Shown: positions 13,838 through 20,119 of the stretch, piece by piece
Layout: each line of letters starts with the position of its first letter
How positions within the stretch are numbered: the stretch's first letter is position 1
DNA from: Acanthosepion esculentum
Taxonomy: Eukaryota > Mollusca > Cephalopoda > Sepiida > Sepiidae
Length of the DNA stretch: 64,000 nucleotides
NCBI GenBank assembly: GCA_964036315.1
Contig: OZ038517.1
Location: forward strand, 13,490,372-13,554,371
Direction of reading: 5' to 3'
Notes under the pieces: model-generated
What the model was told of the DNA's origin: nothing
Database searches by the model: none
What the model saw: only the letters and a program-made list of their open reading frames with translations
Made by a program: the position numbers and the translations under genes

Positions 13838-14943
13838 ATATATTAAATAACATGATAGATTTGTCCCTTTAGTTTTGATAGGGGGCAGGCCAGTCAAGGA
13901 AGATAACTGTTATGAGCCAACCCCCCCACAGAGTGGGTGTTGTATGGATCAACAAGGCAGGAGGACATCCCCTACTGCCCTTGTCTGTCCCAAGAAAAAT
14001 CATACAAAAGTTCTGTCCGTTTTCTTGATTAGTAACTGCAGCCTCGAAAGACTTAAGAAACCCTTTTGCCTTCCAGTTTCTTCCTGGGAAATTAAAGGTT
14101 CGCAACATTTGTAATTTAGTCCCCTCCCCTTTTATCTCCTTGTCTTTGTTTAATGCCTTTTATTCATTTGCAGCGGCTGGGTGAAAGGTGACGAATCCGA
14201 CTCTGCGCAGTTCATTTGTTTCAAACCCAAATTTGATGATGGTGCCCTGCTAACTGTGGTGAGTTGTTGCATTGGGATAAAAGTGTAGATACTGTTTTCA
14301 ATGACACCTGAAAGTTTTACTTTTTCTTTGTGTTTTGTTCTTGTTTTGTTTTGTTTTGTTCTTTTCTTTTTTTGTTTTGTTCTTTGTTTTGTTTTGTTCT
14401 TTGTTTTGTTTTGTTCTTTGTTTTGTTTTGTTTTTTGTTTTGTTCTTTTTGTTTTGTTTTGTTCTTTTTGTTTTGTTTTGTTCTTTTTGTTTTGTTTTGT
14501 TCTTTTTGTTTTGTTTTGTTCTTTCAGTTGATTTACAAATATTGCTAATGTTTATAGAAATGAATATCCACTTTTTAATACATATTGTGTGTGTGAGACA
14601 GATAAGCACGCGCACACATTAAAAAGAGAGAAACCACAAACATTTCTGGCTGTAATGTGGATTTTTAAACAAAAAAAAGACATTTGTGTCATTACCACAG
14701 AAAAAGAGTATGTTTGACATCGAAAAACAAGGAAAATTAATTCATTTTAATAATATGAGGAAATATCCACTATTTGCCTGAAGAAGGTAGGTCATGAGAC
14801 CTGAAACGCATGTTGCAAAATTATGAAAAATAAAGCATAATATATATATATTTTTTAAAAAATCCACATTACAACAAAAACGTTTGCGGTTTCTCCTTTT
14901 TAATATACAGACTTTTCTCTCGTTGGAACTACTATGACCTCTT

Positions 14944-14986
<43 letters not shown>

Positions 14987-17900
14987 CACACACAAATTAT
15001 ATTCCCCCCCCTCCCAACCAAAGAAAAAGAATGGCTCAGATTTCTTCCTCGGCTCTTAAATGCAAAGATGCTAAATTTTAACCAGATGCTGTGGACTACG
15101 TGCATTTGTATCGAGCCTAAGTCAGTCTTTCACAAGTTGCATCCTTTCAGGACATAGACGATCGTTGCTCTCTACAACTTCCTGAAGCGTAATATCAAAT
15201 GCAAATTATACAAGCAATATTATTTAATAAGAGTAGACGTTTGATCTGAAACTCACAACGTTGCGGGGCGTCCTTGCAAAGCCATCCTGTCCTCGGTCAC
15301 CAGTATGTCTGATCGAATCACACGGCTAACTGTTATGGGCCCCCCTCCCTGCCCTACGTTGTGTTTGTTTTGATCACAAGGCAGACAAGGATTAAATCAT
15401 CACCAGATATATCACTGGATTGGTGTCGTTCAGGTGGGACAATGTTAAAAGACCAAAGGGGGGGGGTTAAATTAACAAGGTTTATATAACTGAAGTTTAT
15501 GCAGAAACACTTTTTCATATAAGAATCTGCTAGCATGAAGGCTAATGACCATTCCCTTGTAGTGTAATTTCATGACACTTTGTTGGAGTCGGGGTTTCAA
15601 ACTTCAAGCAGCTTCTCTCTCTCTCTCAACTGCTTCTCTCTCTCTCTCTCTCTCAACTGCTTCTCTCTCTCTCTCTCTCAACTGCTTCTCTCTCTCTCTC
15701 TCTCAACTGCTTCAATCTCTCTCTCTCAACTGCTTCTCTCTCTCTCTCTCTCAACTGCTTCTCTCTCTCTCTCTCAACTGCTTCTCTCTCTCTCTCTCAA
15801 CTGCTTCTCTCTCTCTCTCTCAACTGCTTCTCTCTCTCTCTCTCAACTGCTTCTCTCTCTCTCTCTCTCTCAACTGCTTCTCTCTCAACTGCTTCTCTCT
15901 CTCTCTCTCAACTGCTTCTCTCTCTCTCTCTCAACTGCTTCTCTCTCTCTCTCTCAACTGCTTCTCTCTCTCTCTCTCTATCTCTCAACTGCTTCTCTCT
16001 CTCAACTGCTTCTCTCTCTCAACTGCTTCTCTCTCTCAACTGCTTCTCTCTCTCAACTGCTTCTCTCTCTCAACTGCTTCTCTCTCTCAACTGCTTCTCT
16101 CTCTCAACTGCTTCTCTCTCTCAACTGCTTCTCTCTCTCAACTGCTTCTCTCTCTCAACTGCTTCTCTCTCTCAACTGCTTCTCTCTCTCAACTGCTTCT
16201 CTCTCTCTCTCTCACTCTCTCTCAACTGCTTCGCTCTCTCTCTCTCAACTGCTTCGCTCTCTCTCTCTCAACTGCTTCGCTCTCTCTCTCTCAACTGCTT
16301 CTCTCTCTCTCTCTCAACTGCTTCTCTCTCTCTCTCTCAACTGCTTCTCTCTCTCTCAACTGCTTCTCTCTCTCTCAACTGCTTCTCTCTCTCTCAACTG
16401 CTTCTCTCTCTCTCAACTGCTTCTCTCTCTCTCTCAACTGCTTCTCTCTCTCTCTCAACTGCTTCTCTCTCTCTCTCTCAACTGCTTCTCTCTCTCTCTC
16501 TCTCAACTGCTTCTCTCTCTCTCTCTCTCAACTGCTTCTCTCTCTCTCTCTCTCAACTGCTTCTCTCTCTCTCTCTCTCAACTGCTTCTCTCTCTCTCTC
16601 TCTCAACTGCTTCTCTCTCTCTCTCTCTCAACTGCTTCTCTCTCTCTCTCTCTCTCAACTGCTTCTCTCTCTCTCTCTCTCAACTGCTTCTCTCTCTCTC
16701 TCTCTCTCAACTGCTTCTCTCTCTCTCTCTCAACTGCTTCTCTCTCTCTCAACTGCTTCTCTCTCTCTCTCTCAACTGCTTCTCTCTCTCTCTCTCAACT
16801 GCTTCTCTCTCTCTCTCTCAACTGCTTCTCTCTCTCTCTCTCAACTGCTTCTCTCTCTCTCTCTCTCAACTGCTTCTCTCTCTCTCTCAACTGCATCTCT
16901 CACTCTCTCAACTGCATCTCTCTCTCTCTCTCTCTCAACTGCTTTTCTCTCTCTCTCTCTCTCAACTGCTTTTCTCTCTCTCTCTCTCTCAACTGCTTTT
17001 CTCTCTCTCTCTCTCTCAACTGCTTCTCTCTCTCTCTCTCTCTCTCTCTCAACTGCTTCTCTCTCTCTCTCTCAACTGCTTCTCTCTCTCTCAACTGCTT
17101 CTCTCTCTCTCAACTGCTTCTCTCTCTCTCAACTGCTTCTCTCTCTCTCTCTCAACTGCTTCTCTCTCTCTCTCTCAACTGCTTCTCTCTCTCTCTCTCA
17201 ACTGCTTCTCTCTCTCTCTCTCAACTGCTTCTCTCTCTCTCTCTCAACTGCTTCTCTCTCTCTCAACTGCTTCTCTCTCTCTCTCAACTGCTTCTCTCTC
17301 TCTCTCAACTGCTTCTCTCTCTCTCAACTGCTTCTCTCTCTCTCAACTGCTTCTCTCTCTCTCTCAACTGCTTCTCTCTCTCTCTCTCAACTGCTTCTCT
17401 CTCTCTCTCTCTCAACTGCTTCTCTCTCTCTCTCTCTCAACTGCTTCTCTCTCTCTCTCTCTCAACTGCTTCTCTCTCTCTCTCTCTCTCAACTGCTTCT
17501 CTCTCTCTCTCTCTCTCAACTGCTTCTCTCTCTCTCAACTGCTTCTCTCTCTCTCAACTGCTTCTCTCTCTCTCAACTGCTTCTCTCTCTCTCTCAACTG
17601 CTTCTCTCTCTCTCTCTCAACTGCTTCTCTCTCTCTCTCTCAACTGCTTCTCTCTCTCTCTCTCAACTGCTTCTCTCTCTCTCTCTCAACTGCTTCTCTC
17701 TCTCTCTCTCTCAACTGCTTCTCTCTCTCTCTCTCTCAACTGCTTCTCTCTCTCTCTCTCTCTCAACTGCTTCTCTCTCTCTCAACTGCTTCTCTCTCTC
17801 TCTCAACTGCTTCTCTCTCTCTCTCTCAACTGCATCTCTCTCACTCTCTCTCAACTGCATCTCTCTCTCTCTCTCTCTCAACTGCTTTTCTCTCTCTCTC

Positions 17901-18602
17901 TCTCTCAACTGCTTCTCTCTCTCTCTCTCAACTGCTTCTCTCTCTCTCTCTCAACTGCTTCTCTCTCTCTCTCTCAACTGCTTCTCTCTCTCTCTCTCTC
18001 TCAACTGCTTCTCTCTCTCTCTCTCTCAACTGCTTCTCTCTCTCTCTCAACTGCTTCTCTCTCTCTCTCAACTGCTTCTCTCTCTCTCTCTCAACTGCAT
18101 CTCTCTCACTCTCTCTCAACTGCATCTCTCTCTCTCTCTCTCTCAACTGCTTTTCTCTCTCTCTCTCTCTCAACTGCTTCTCTCTCTCTCTCTCAACTGC
18201 TTCTCTCTCTCTCTCTCTCTCAACTGCTTCTCTCTCTCTCTCTCTCAACTGCATCTCTCTCTCTCTCAACTGCTTCTCTCTCTCTCTCAACTGCATCTCT
18301 CTCTCTCTCAACTGCTTCTCTCTCTCTCTCTCTCAACTGCATCTCTCTCTCTCAACTGCATCTCTCTCTCTCAACTGCATCTCTCTCTCTCTCTCAACTG
18401 CATCTCTCTCTCTCTCTCAACTGCATCTCTCTCTCTCTCTCTCAACTGCATCTCTCTCACTCTCTCTCAACTGCATCTCTCTCTCTCTCTCTCAACTGCT
18501 TTTCTCTCTCTCTCTCTCTCTCTCTCAACTGCTTCTCTCTCTCTCTCTCAACTGCTTCTCTCTCTCTCTCTCAACTGCTTCTCTCTCTCTCTCTCAACTG
18601 CT

Positions 18603-18678
<76 letters not shown>

Positions 18679-19475
18679 CCAACCTCAAAAAACCAGTTTG
18701 GGTTGCCATCAAATCTCTCCACTGTTGCTGATGGGTGGCCCGTGTATCTCCAAATATGATATAGCCATAAGCACATTACACCATTTGCACATCTTACAGC
18801 ACCAGGCATTCTCAAACAGTCACCCATCTAGGAATTGACCAGGCTTAACGTTGTTCAACTTTGGAAACGGGTGTTTCAACGTGATATGGCCATAATCCCT
18901 AGTACCCAGTGAATTAAATAATATAATGATGGTTGTTTTACTCGTTAGCAAGCACACATTAGGGCAGTAGACCAATCCTTGTTGCAGACGCCTTCTCAGG
19001 CCCAACTGTGGTTTATACTACAACTGTGTTGAGTGGACATTGGTTACAATTTATATCCACCTAATCACTTGTCTTTTTTGTATGAAATTCTGATTAGGTA
19101 TGAAACCACCTGTTCTCACCCCCTCCCCAGTTATGGGTTAAATAGTAAAACTTGTATCACTAAACTGTTATCTCAAAAGAAAATTCTCATCTAAAAATAT
19201 TTTCTGGCTTTAAATAACCTGCAAAGAGTTGACAAGTCGTAAAAAACAAATCAATCAATATATACATACGTATTTATTTATTTCTCACTCTCTCTCGTAT
19301 ATGTTTTCAGGTTTGGTCCAGTGGAAAGATCTCTTTGATCCCTTTCTACTTTGTGGTTCCTGATCGCATTTCCAGTGGGGGTCCCCTTCTTCCTGCTCCA
19401 CCCTTAGGCACACAGACACAGAATGAACTGTTTACAACCACATTACCCAGCTTGAATCAAACAGGCGGAATCTGA
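1..19475 (+). CDS. AAAS: Aladin WD-repeat nucleoporin, C-terminal part (six exons)
   Basis: Six exons (1-55, 3665-3846, 8999-9066, 12058-12133, 14174-14258, 19311-19475) join with consistent phases (0, 2, 1, 2, 0) into one open frame of 209 residues plus stop. All visible junctions are GT-AG. The order of conserved blocks follows vertebrate aladin: TWSCEKW and SGRCQ, then CWSPNSDALLF, WDPTGSRLAVLFK, LLAVFRT, ICFKPKFDDGALL, VWSSGKISLIPFYFV and a divergent tail. Aladin is a WD-repeat protein of the nuclear pore complex, anchored through NDC1, and is involved in nuclear import. These exons cover the last blades of the propeller and the C-terminus. The N-terminal half lies upstream of the window. 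Introns are 0.07 to 5.2 kb of repeat-filled DNA, and no coding exon is disrupted. The homology is recalled from family knowledge, not searched. Confidence 0.92.
257..1402 (+). repeat. Polypyrimidine minisatellite in AAAS intron
   Basis: About 1.15 kb of nearly pure T/C on the coding strand, built from a 19-21 bp unit (CTTTTCTTTTTTCTTCTCC) with TCCCTC/TCCCTT and T-run length variants. Long uninterrupted open frames on both strands result only from the absence of stop codons in this composition. The tract has the mirror symmetry and purity typical of triplex-forming DNA. Confidence 0.95.
1403..1731 (+). other. Intron sequence, nothing recognised
   Basis: Ordinary AT-rich intron DNA between the polypyrimidine array and a TA microsatellite. 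I see no coding segment, RNA gene or clear repeat here. Confidence 0.6.
1732..1784. repeat. TA microsatellite
   Basis: An almost perfect (TA)n run that directly abuts the left end of the inverted-repeat element at 1786. A shorter TA tract follows its right end (1923-1935). Confidence 0.95.
1786..1922. mobile_element. Short TIR element (MITE), copy 1
   Basis: A 137-bp element with 24-bp terminal inverted repeats that differ at one base. They begin CAGTGTAACCCGGATATAAG on the left and end in the complement, GGTTACACTG, on the right. TA dinucleotides flank both ends, as expected for Tc1/mariner-superfamily insertion. The CAGT ends recall pogo/Tigger elements, which is an inference. It is too short to encode a transposase. 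A second copy lies at 11093-11243. Confidence 0.8.
1925..2928 (+). other. Intron sequence with a small dispersed repeat
   Basis: No coding segment was recognised. A block at about 2216-2298 is similar to 3397-3475 (shared GAACTGATCTAA and AAGTTAAACT words), so the same repeat occurs on both sides of the RTE-like LINE fragment. Poly-T runs occur at 2364-2380 and 2790-2812. Confidence 0.5.
2935..3366 (+). pseudogene. RTE-like LINE reverse transcriptase, C-terminal remnant
   Basis: Translates to VYGSEYFSFLTDEAVRP, then EMWFYRSMLRIRWTKRVSN, KRQLRFLRYIMRKEGLENL and GQIDGKR. This is the typical C-terminal module of RTE-type endonuclease/reverse transcriptases (GSECWT..., EMWFYRRMLRI, RQLRFLGHIMRKEGLENL). 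Stops and a frame change follow about 3213, and homology continues to roughly 3366 (HDHQHP/GHST region). It is an insertion fossil on the sense strand of the AAAS intron. The same family recurs at 45945-46455 and 48950-49615. Confidence 0.8.
3589..3620. repeat. Perfect 13-bp inverted repeat next to AAAS acceptor
   Basis: GGATATGCAACAC (3589-3601) and its exact complement (3608-3620) surround a 6-base TTTCAT loop. It lies 44 bases upstream of the 3' splice site at 3664, in the branch-point region, so it could form a hairpin in the pre-mRNA. Confidence 0.85.
3665..3846 (+). CDS. AAAS: AAAS exon
   Basis: It starts after the acceptor ACAG (3661-3664) and ends at a perfect GTAAGT donor (3847). 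It encodes TACWSPNSDALLFAMDTEPL, then the blade sequence through SRAARIFLDLS and SVNDEQI. The WSPNSDALLF strand is the typical start of a WD blade and aligns with the vertebrate CWSPDGSRLLF block. It leaves two bases of a split lysine codon (phase 2). Confidence 0.92.
4119..4475 (+). pseudogene. Tc1-like transposase remnant
   Basis: The translation contains NSPDLNPIENLWSICKEQL at about 4285-4345. This is the block around the third catalytic acidic position of Tc1/mariner DDE transposases (SPDLNPIENLW). The following ITELFVLFQLISIRVYY in another frame resembles the usual end of Tc1-type elements. Upstream catalytic parts are absent or unrecognisable, so this is a dead fragment inside the AAAS intron. 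Confidence 0.75.
4540..4612 (+). repeat. Long T runs
   Basis: Two runs of about 25 T residues with a short break. No function can be assigned. Confidence 0.9.
4680..6842 (+). repeat. 32-bp TG/TA-rich minisatellite
   Basis: About 2.16 kb of tandem units built around TATGTAACTATG. From about 5400 rightward the units are nearly identical with a 32-base period (for example at 5581, 5613 and 5645). The left third is older and more variable (CTATCTATCTATG variants, changing numbers of TATG). It sits in the AAAS intron. Confidence 0.95.
6846..7199. other. Unassigned non-repetitive intron segment
   Basis: Relatively GC-balanced DNA between the minisatellite and the Merlin-like fragment. It may be the 3' part of that transposon, but no motif confirms it. 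Confidence 0.3.
7200..7440 (-). pseudogene. Merlin/ISXO2-like transposase remnant
   Basis: On the minus strand from about 7434 the frame reads HWVLGGMKQGSGKCFLVEVL then DR. This matches the catalytic-core strand of IS1595/ISXO2-type (eukaryotic Merlin) transposases, typically WVFGGIERGT.KCFLVEV.DRS. It is followed after a frame change by QYIQPGS, as expected for the next strand. A stop and frameshifts show it is dead. The neighbouring 6846-7200 probably belongs to the same element but shows nothing decisive. Confidence 0.65.
7745..8690 (+). repeat. Cluster of SINE-like units
   Basis: Two and a half related units of about 320-340 bp in direct order. Each has an AGCTATGGGTTAATTAGTA-like block followed by the motif TTAAATAACCTGCAAAGG and then GGTTGATAAGCCGTAG with AATCAATCA (core copies near 7955, 8298 and 8620). 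The same 3' module is present at 11650, 19205, 22110, 25240, 29310 and 37380. They look like 3' domains of tRNA-derived SINEs that were amplified locally in tandem. Confidence 0.6.
8691..8998 (+). other. Intron sequence before AAAS exon
   Basis: AT-rich with T runs at 8810-8828 and 8980-8990, the latter forming the polypyrimidine tract of the acceptor at 8998. Nothing else was recognised. Confidence 0.6.
8999..9066 (+). CDS. AAAS: AAAS exon (short)
   Basis: A 68-bp exon between TTTCACAG (ends 8998) and donor GTCAGC (9067). It completes the split lysine and reads IGGSIQYLAWDPTGSRLAVL followed by FK. The WDPTGSRLAVL block is the aladin counterpart of the vertebrate WDPSGERLAVL strand. Phase continues at 1. 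Confidence 0.92.
9575..9612. repeat. TG/CATG microsatellite
   Basis: Short run of TATG, TG and CATG units. Confidence 0.85.
9625..9802. repeat. Foldback palindrome around a TA tract
   Basis: The left arm contains GAAAAGTTGCAAATT and GTGAAAGTATTTATTTA, and the right arm contains the complements (AATTTGCAACTTTTC, AATACTTTCAC). Arms are about 75-90 bases, with a short (TA)n centre and a (TA)n run outside the right arm (9803-9852). It resembles a foldback MITE, with no coding potential. Confidence 0.8.
10139..10781. repeat. Long inverted repeat (foldback element)
   Basis: The left arm 10139-10346 and right arm 10559-10781 are inverted copies with moderate divergence. Landmarks are ATCAGACAAACTAGTTTATT versus its complement near 10735, GGTGGTGGGAGG versus CCTCCCACCATC, and ATATAAACAATCCGAGGC versus GCCTTGGATTGTTTATAT. 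The spacer is about 210 bases. Open frames inside are short and meaningless. TA arrays lie outside both arms. Confidence 0.8.
10845..10903. repeat. Near-perfect AT-rich palindrome
   Basis: ATTATTTATTCGAAAATTAT reads into its own complement ATAATTTTCAAATAAATAAT through an AAATTT centre at about 10871-10876. Arms are close to 28 bases. Confidence 0.8.
10996..11092. repeat. GA/TA microsatellite
   Basis: A short (GA)n run passing into about 75 bases of (TA)n that abuts the second MITE copy. Confidence 0.95.
11093..11243. mobile_element. Short TIR element (MITE), copy 2
   Basis: A 151-bp relative of the element at 1786-1922 with the same AGTGTAACC(T)GGATATAAG end and internal GTTGTCGGGACCGGAGAAG block. 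The right end is CCAGGTTACACTG. TA repeats flank the left end and TG/TA repeats the right end. The first terminal base is mutated from C to T. Confidence 0.8.
11244..11307. repeat. TG/TA microsatellite
   Basis: (TG)n followed by (TA)n, directly beside the MITE copy. Confidence 0.95.
11400..11715 (+). mobile_element. tRNA-derived SINE copy, degraded
   Basis: The head has a pol III B-box-like GAGTTCAAATTCC at 11477-11489, preceded by an A-box-like GTGCAGATGGTGCACTGG region. A body with CTTATGTGCAAATATCCTTG and AACTATGTGTTAAATAGTA follows, then the shared TTAAATAA 3' module near 11670. The match to the pol III promoter is imperfect. Confidence 0.6.
11716..12057 (+). other. Intron sequence before AAAS exon
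   Basis: Non-coding. A short phrase (ATAGATGTCTGT) is repeated at 11748 and 12009, with AATGAC/AATGCT context. The acceptor TTTCAG ends at 12057. Confidence 0.5.
12058..12133 (+). CDS. AAAS: AAAS exon
   Basis: A 76-bp exon bounded by TTTCAG and GTGAGT. It reads ESIGCKKNLLAVFRTTNSFT, then LDATP, matching the aladin strand where vertebrates have LLFRTRNSPVFELLP. It leaves phase 2, completing a cysteine codon with the next exon. Confidence 0.9.
12134..13001 (+). other. Intron sequence, partly unassigned
   Basis: Contains a TA-rich interrupted run (12446-12479), a G run (12824-12836) and about 300 bases (12480-12790) of unrecognised, possibly transposon-derived sequence. The latter includes CTGATGA at 12763 followed by GAAA at 12791. 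Confidence 0.4.
13002..13337. repeat. Inverted-repeat element between TA arrays
   Basis: The arm 13002-13078 (GTCTACTTATTTTCAATTGG, ATCCTTTCATATTCAC) and the arm 13249-13335 (GTGAATATGAAAGGATC, GAAAATGAGTAGACAG) are inverted copies of about 80 bases with a 170-base spacer. Both outer sides are TA-rich microsatellite (12970-12987 and 13362-13392). Confidence 0.75.
13362..13483. repeat. TA/CA microsatellites
   Basis: (TA)n, (CA)n and (TA)n again, with short unique spacers. Confidence 0.9.
13655..13785 (+). repeat. Possible SINE head
   Basis: GATGGCTTAGGGGTAAAAAA resembles a tRNA A box, and TTTTGATCCAGG about 50 bases later resembles a degenerate B box. It is followed by non-coding sequence and a TA tract (13798-13822). 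This is weak support only. Confidence 0.35.
14174..14258 (+). CDS. AAAS: AAAS exon
   Basis: An 85-bp exon after TTTGCAG and before GTGAGT. The split codon gives C, then GWVKGDESDSAQFICFKPKF and DDGALLTV. The F-x-P-x-F-x-x-GALL pattern is characteristic of aladin (FHPSFNKGALLSV in vertebrates). Phase 0 at its end. Confidence 0.92.
14335..14525 (+). repeat. TTTTG-type minisatellite
   Basis: About 190 bases of 13-bp units TTTTGTTTTGTTC (some 12-15 bp). It starts 76 bases downstream of an AAAS donor site. T/G-rich on the coding strand. Confidence 0.95.
14616..14903. repeat. Inverted-repeat element with internal CTGAAGA...GAAAC motif
   Basis: The arms (AATGTGGATTTTTAAA near 14655 and TTTTTTAAAAAATCCACATT near 14852, plus GAGAAACCACAAACATTT versus AAACGTTTGCGGTTTCTC) form a 50-base inverted repeat. 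Inside lies CTGAAGA (14778) followed by a short self-complementary AGGTCATGAGACCT and GAAAC (14803). This resembles the 3' ends of some retroelements. Confidence 0.65.
14904..15600 (+). other. Intron sequence, unassigned
   Basis: Holds a (TA)n run at 14947-14984 and otherwise moderately complex DNA without recognised coding or RNA content. Short C and G runs occur at 15004-15013 and 15459-15467. Confidence 0.4.
15602..18628 (+). repeat. CT-rich minisatellite, 3 kb, in last AAAS intron
   Basis: About 3 kb of CAACTGCTT separated by (CT)n blocks of changing length. A near-perfect 18-bp register runs from about 16000 to 16200. Rare variants mark sub-blocks: CTGCTTCGCTC near 16230-16280, and CAACTGCATCTC with a CTCTCACTC interruption near 16900, 17835, 18100 and 18455. 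The coding strand is almost free of stop codons in two frames purely from composition. Confidence 0.97.
18627..18676. repeat. TA microsatellite
   Basis: (TA)n run directly following the CT-rich array. Confidence 0.95.
18793..18898 (-). pseudogene. 5S rRNA-derived sequence
   Basis: Read on the minus strand from 18898 the segment follows 5S rRNA order: ATGGCCATATCAC, then GTTGAACAACGTTAAGCCTG in place of the helix III/loop A region, CTAGATGGGTGAC, and GAATGCCTGGTGCTGTAAG at the 3' end. It is about 106 bases instead of about 120, with a deletion in the internal promoter region near the AAGC.TAAG box, so it is not a working gene. About 110 bases of extra minus-strand sequence continue to the TA tract at 18676, as in a 5S-derived SINE (SINE3 type) or a dispersed pseudogene. 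Confidence 0.8.
19060..19262 (+). repeat. SINE 3' region
   Basis: Contains CAGTTATGGGTTAAATAGTA and then TTTAAATAACCTGCAAAG with TTGACAAGTCGTAAAAAAC, matching the units clustered at 7745-8690. It ends in a TCAATCAA tail. It lies immediately before the last AAAS exon. Confidence 0.65.
19311..19475 (+). CDS. AAAS: AAAS terminal exon with stop
   Basis: It starts after ATGTTTTCAG (19301-19310) and encodes VWSSGKISLIPFYFVVPDRI, then a Pro/Thr-rich tail ending TGGI and a TGA stop at 19473-19475. The WS.G.I..IP.YFV block ends the WD domain in aladin. The tail is not conserved with vertebrates, as expected for this family. Confidence 0.92.
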   Translation, partial: VWSSGKISLIPFYFVVPDRISSGGPLLPAPPLGTQTQNELFTTTLPSLNQTGGI

Positions 19476-19590
19476 ACGTACACAACACATTCATTACATT
19501 CTGTACAGAAAAAAAAAAAATTATTTTTTTATGAAGGTATTTTTTTTTTTTTTTCTTCCAATAAAAATTTGTTTTTGTTATTTTTATCTT
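19476..19590 (+). other. AAAS: AAAS 3' UTR with AATAAA
   Basis: A short AT-rich region follows the stop codon. A canonical AATAAA lies at 19560-19565, about 85 bases after the stop, followed by T-rich sequence. The cleavage site cannot be placed exactly. Confidence 0.65.
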
Positions 19591-19599
19591 TATTTTATT

Positions 19600-20100
19600 A
19601 TTTATTTATGGAAATGTTAGGATGACTAAGAATTATTTCAACATTTTGACTGACAAGGTATACAAGAGAATACCTATTTGAGTCCTGGTGGTTGAGCAGT
19701 TATTGATCCGACGACAGAGTAGTCAATGACTAGCAACACAACACTTTGGCCCTTACTTGTTCTGACGGGCGGTTGGATAGGTCCAATTCAATCAACCGGC
19801 TGATCCCATCATGCCCTAGCACATATATCCTTCTTTTCTCCTGAACGTTCCTATCTGCTCTTGCGGAGCAACCCCCCCCCCCCCCCCCACCAACCCTTTA
19901 TCTTATATGTGTTAGAAGGCGGAGGCTGAGGGTCAGTTGTGTGAAGAGGAAAAGACTTTTTGACCCTGTTAGATTGTTGTGTAATAAAAACCAGAATTTG
20001 GCAGAGGCTCAGAATCTTGCTCTTGGCGTGAGTATACTGGTATTGTATCCCCGTCTCAGCCAAGGTGAATGGGTTTCCCCCTTGGTTCATTCCCAACACT
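19600..20100 (+). other. Intergenic sequence downstream of AAAS
   Basis: Unassigned DNA with a C run at 19871-19888. It may include the 5' untranslated part of the LINE that begins near 20110, but no boundary is visible. Confidence 0.4.
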
Positions 20101-20119
20101 AGTTGGACTCCATGGTGGA

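Noticed and set aside
13869..14114. 79-codon open frames on both strands just before an AAAS exon
   Set aside because: Overlapping frames in intron DNA without recognisable domains or splice context.
14778..14830. Functional hammerhead ribozyme
   Set aside because: The core words fit, but the third stem and cleavage base do not pair properly; kept only as a motif observation.
15572..18838. Two open frames of over 1050 codons (SLSLNCF/STASLSL repeats)
   Set aside because: Pure CT-rich minisatellite; the frames exist only because (CT)n and CAACTGCTT contain no stops in these registers. The region is an AAAS intron.
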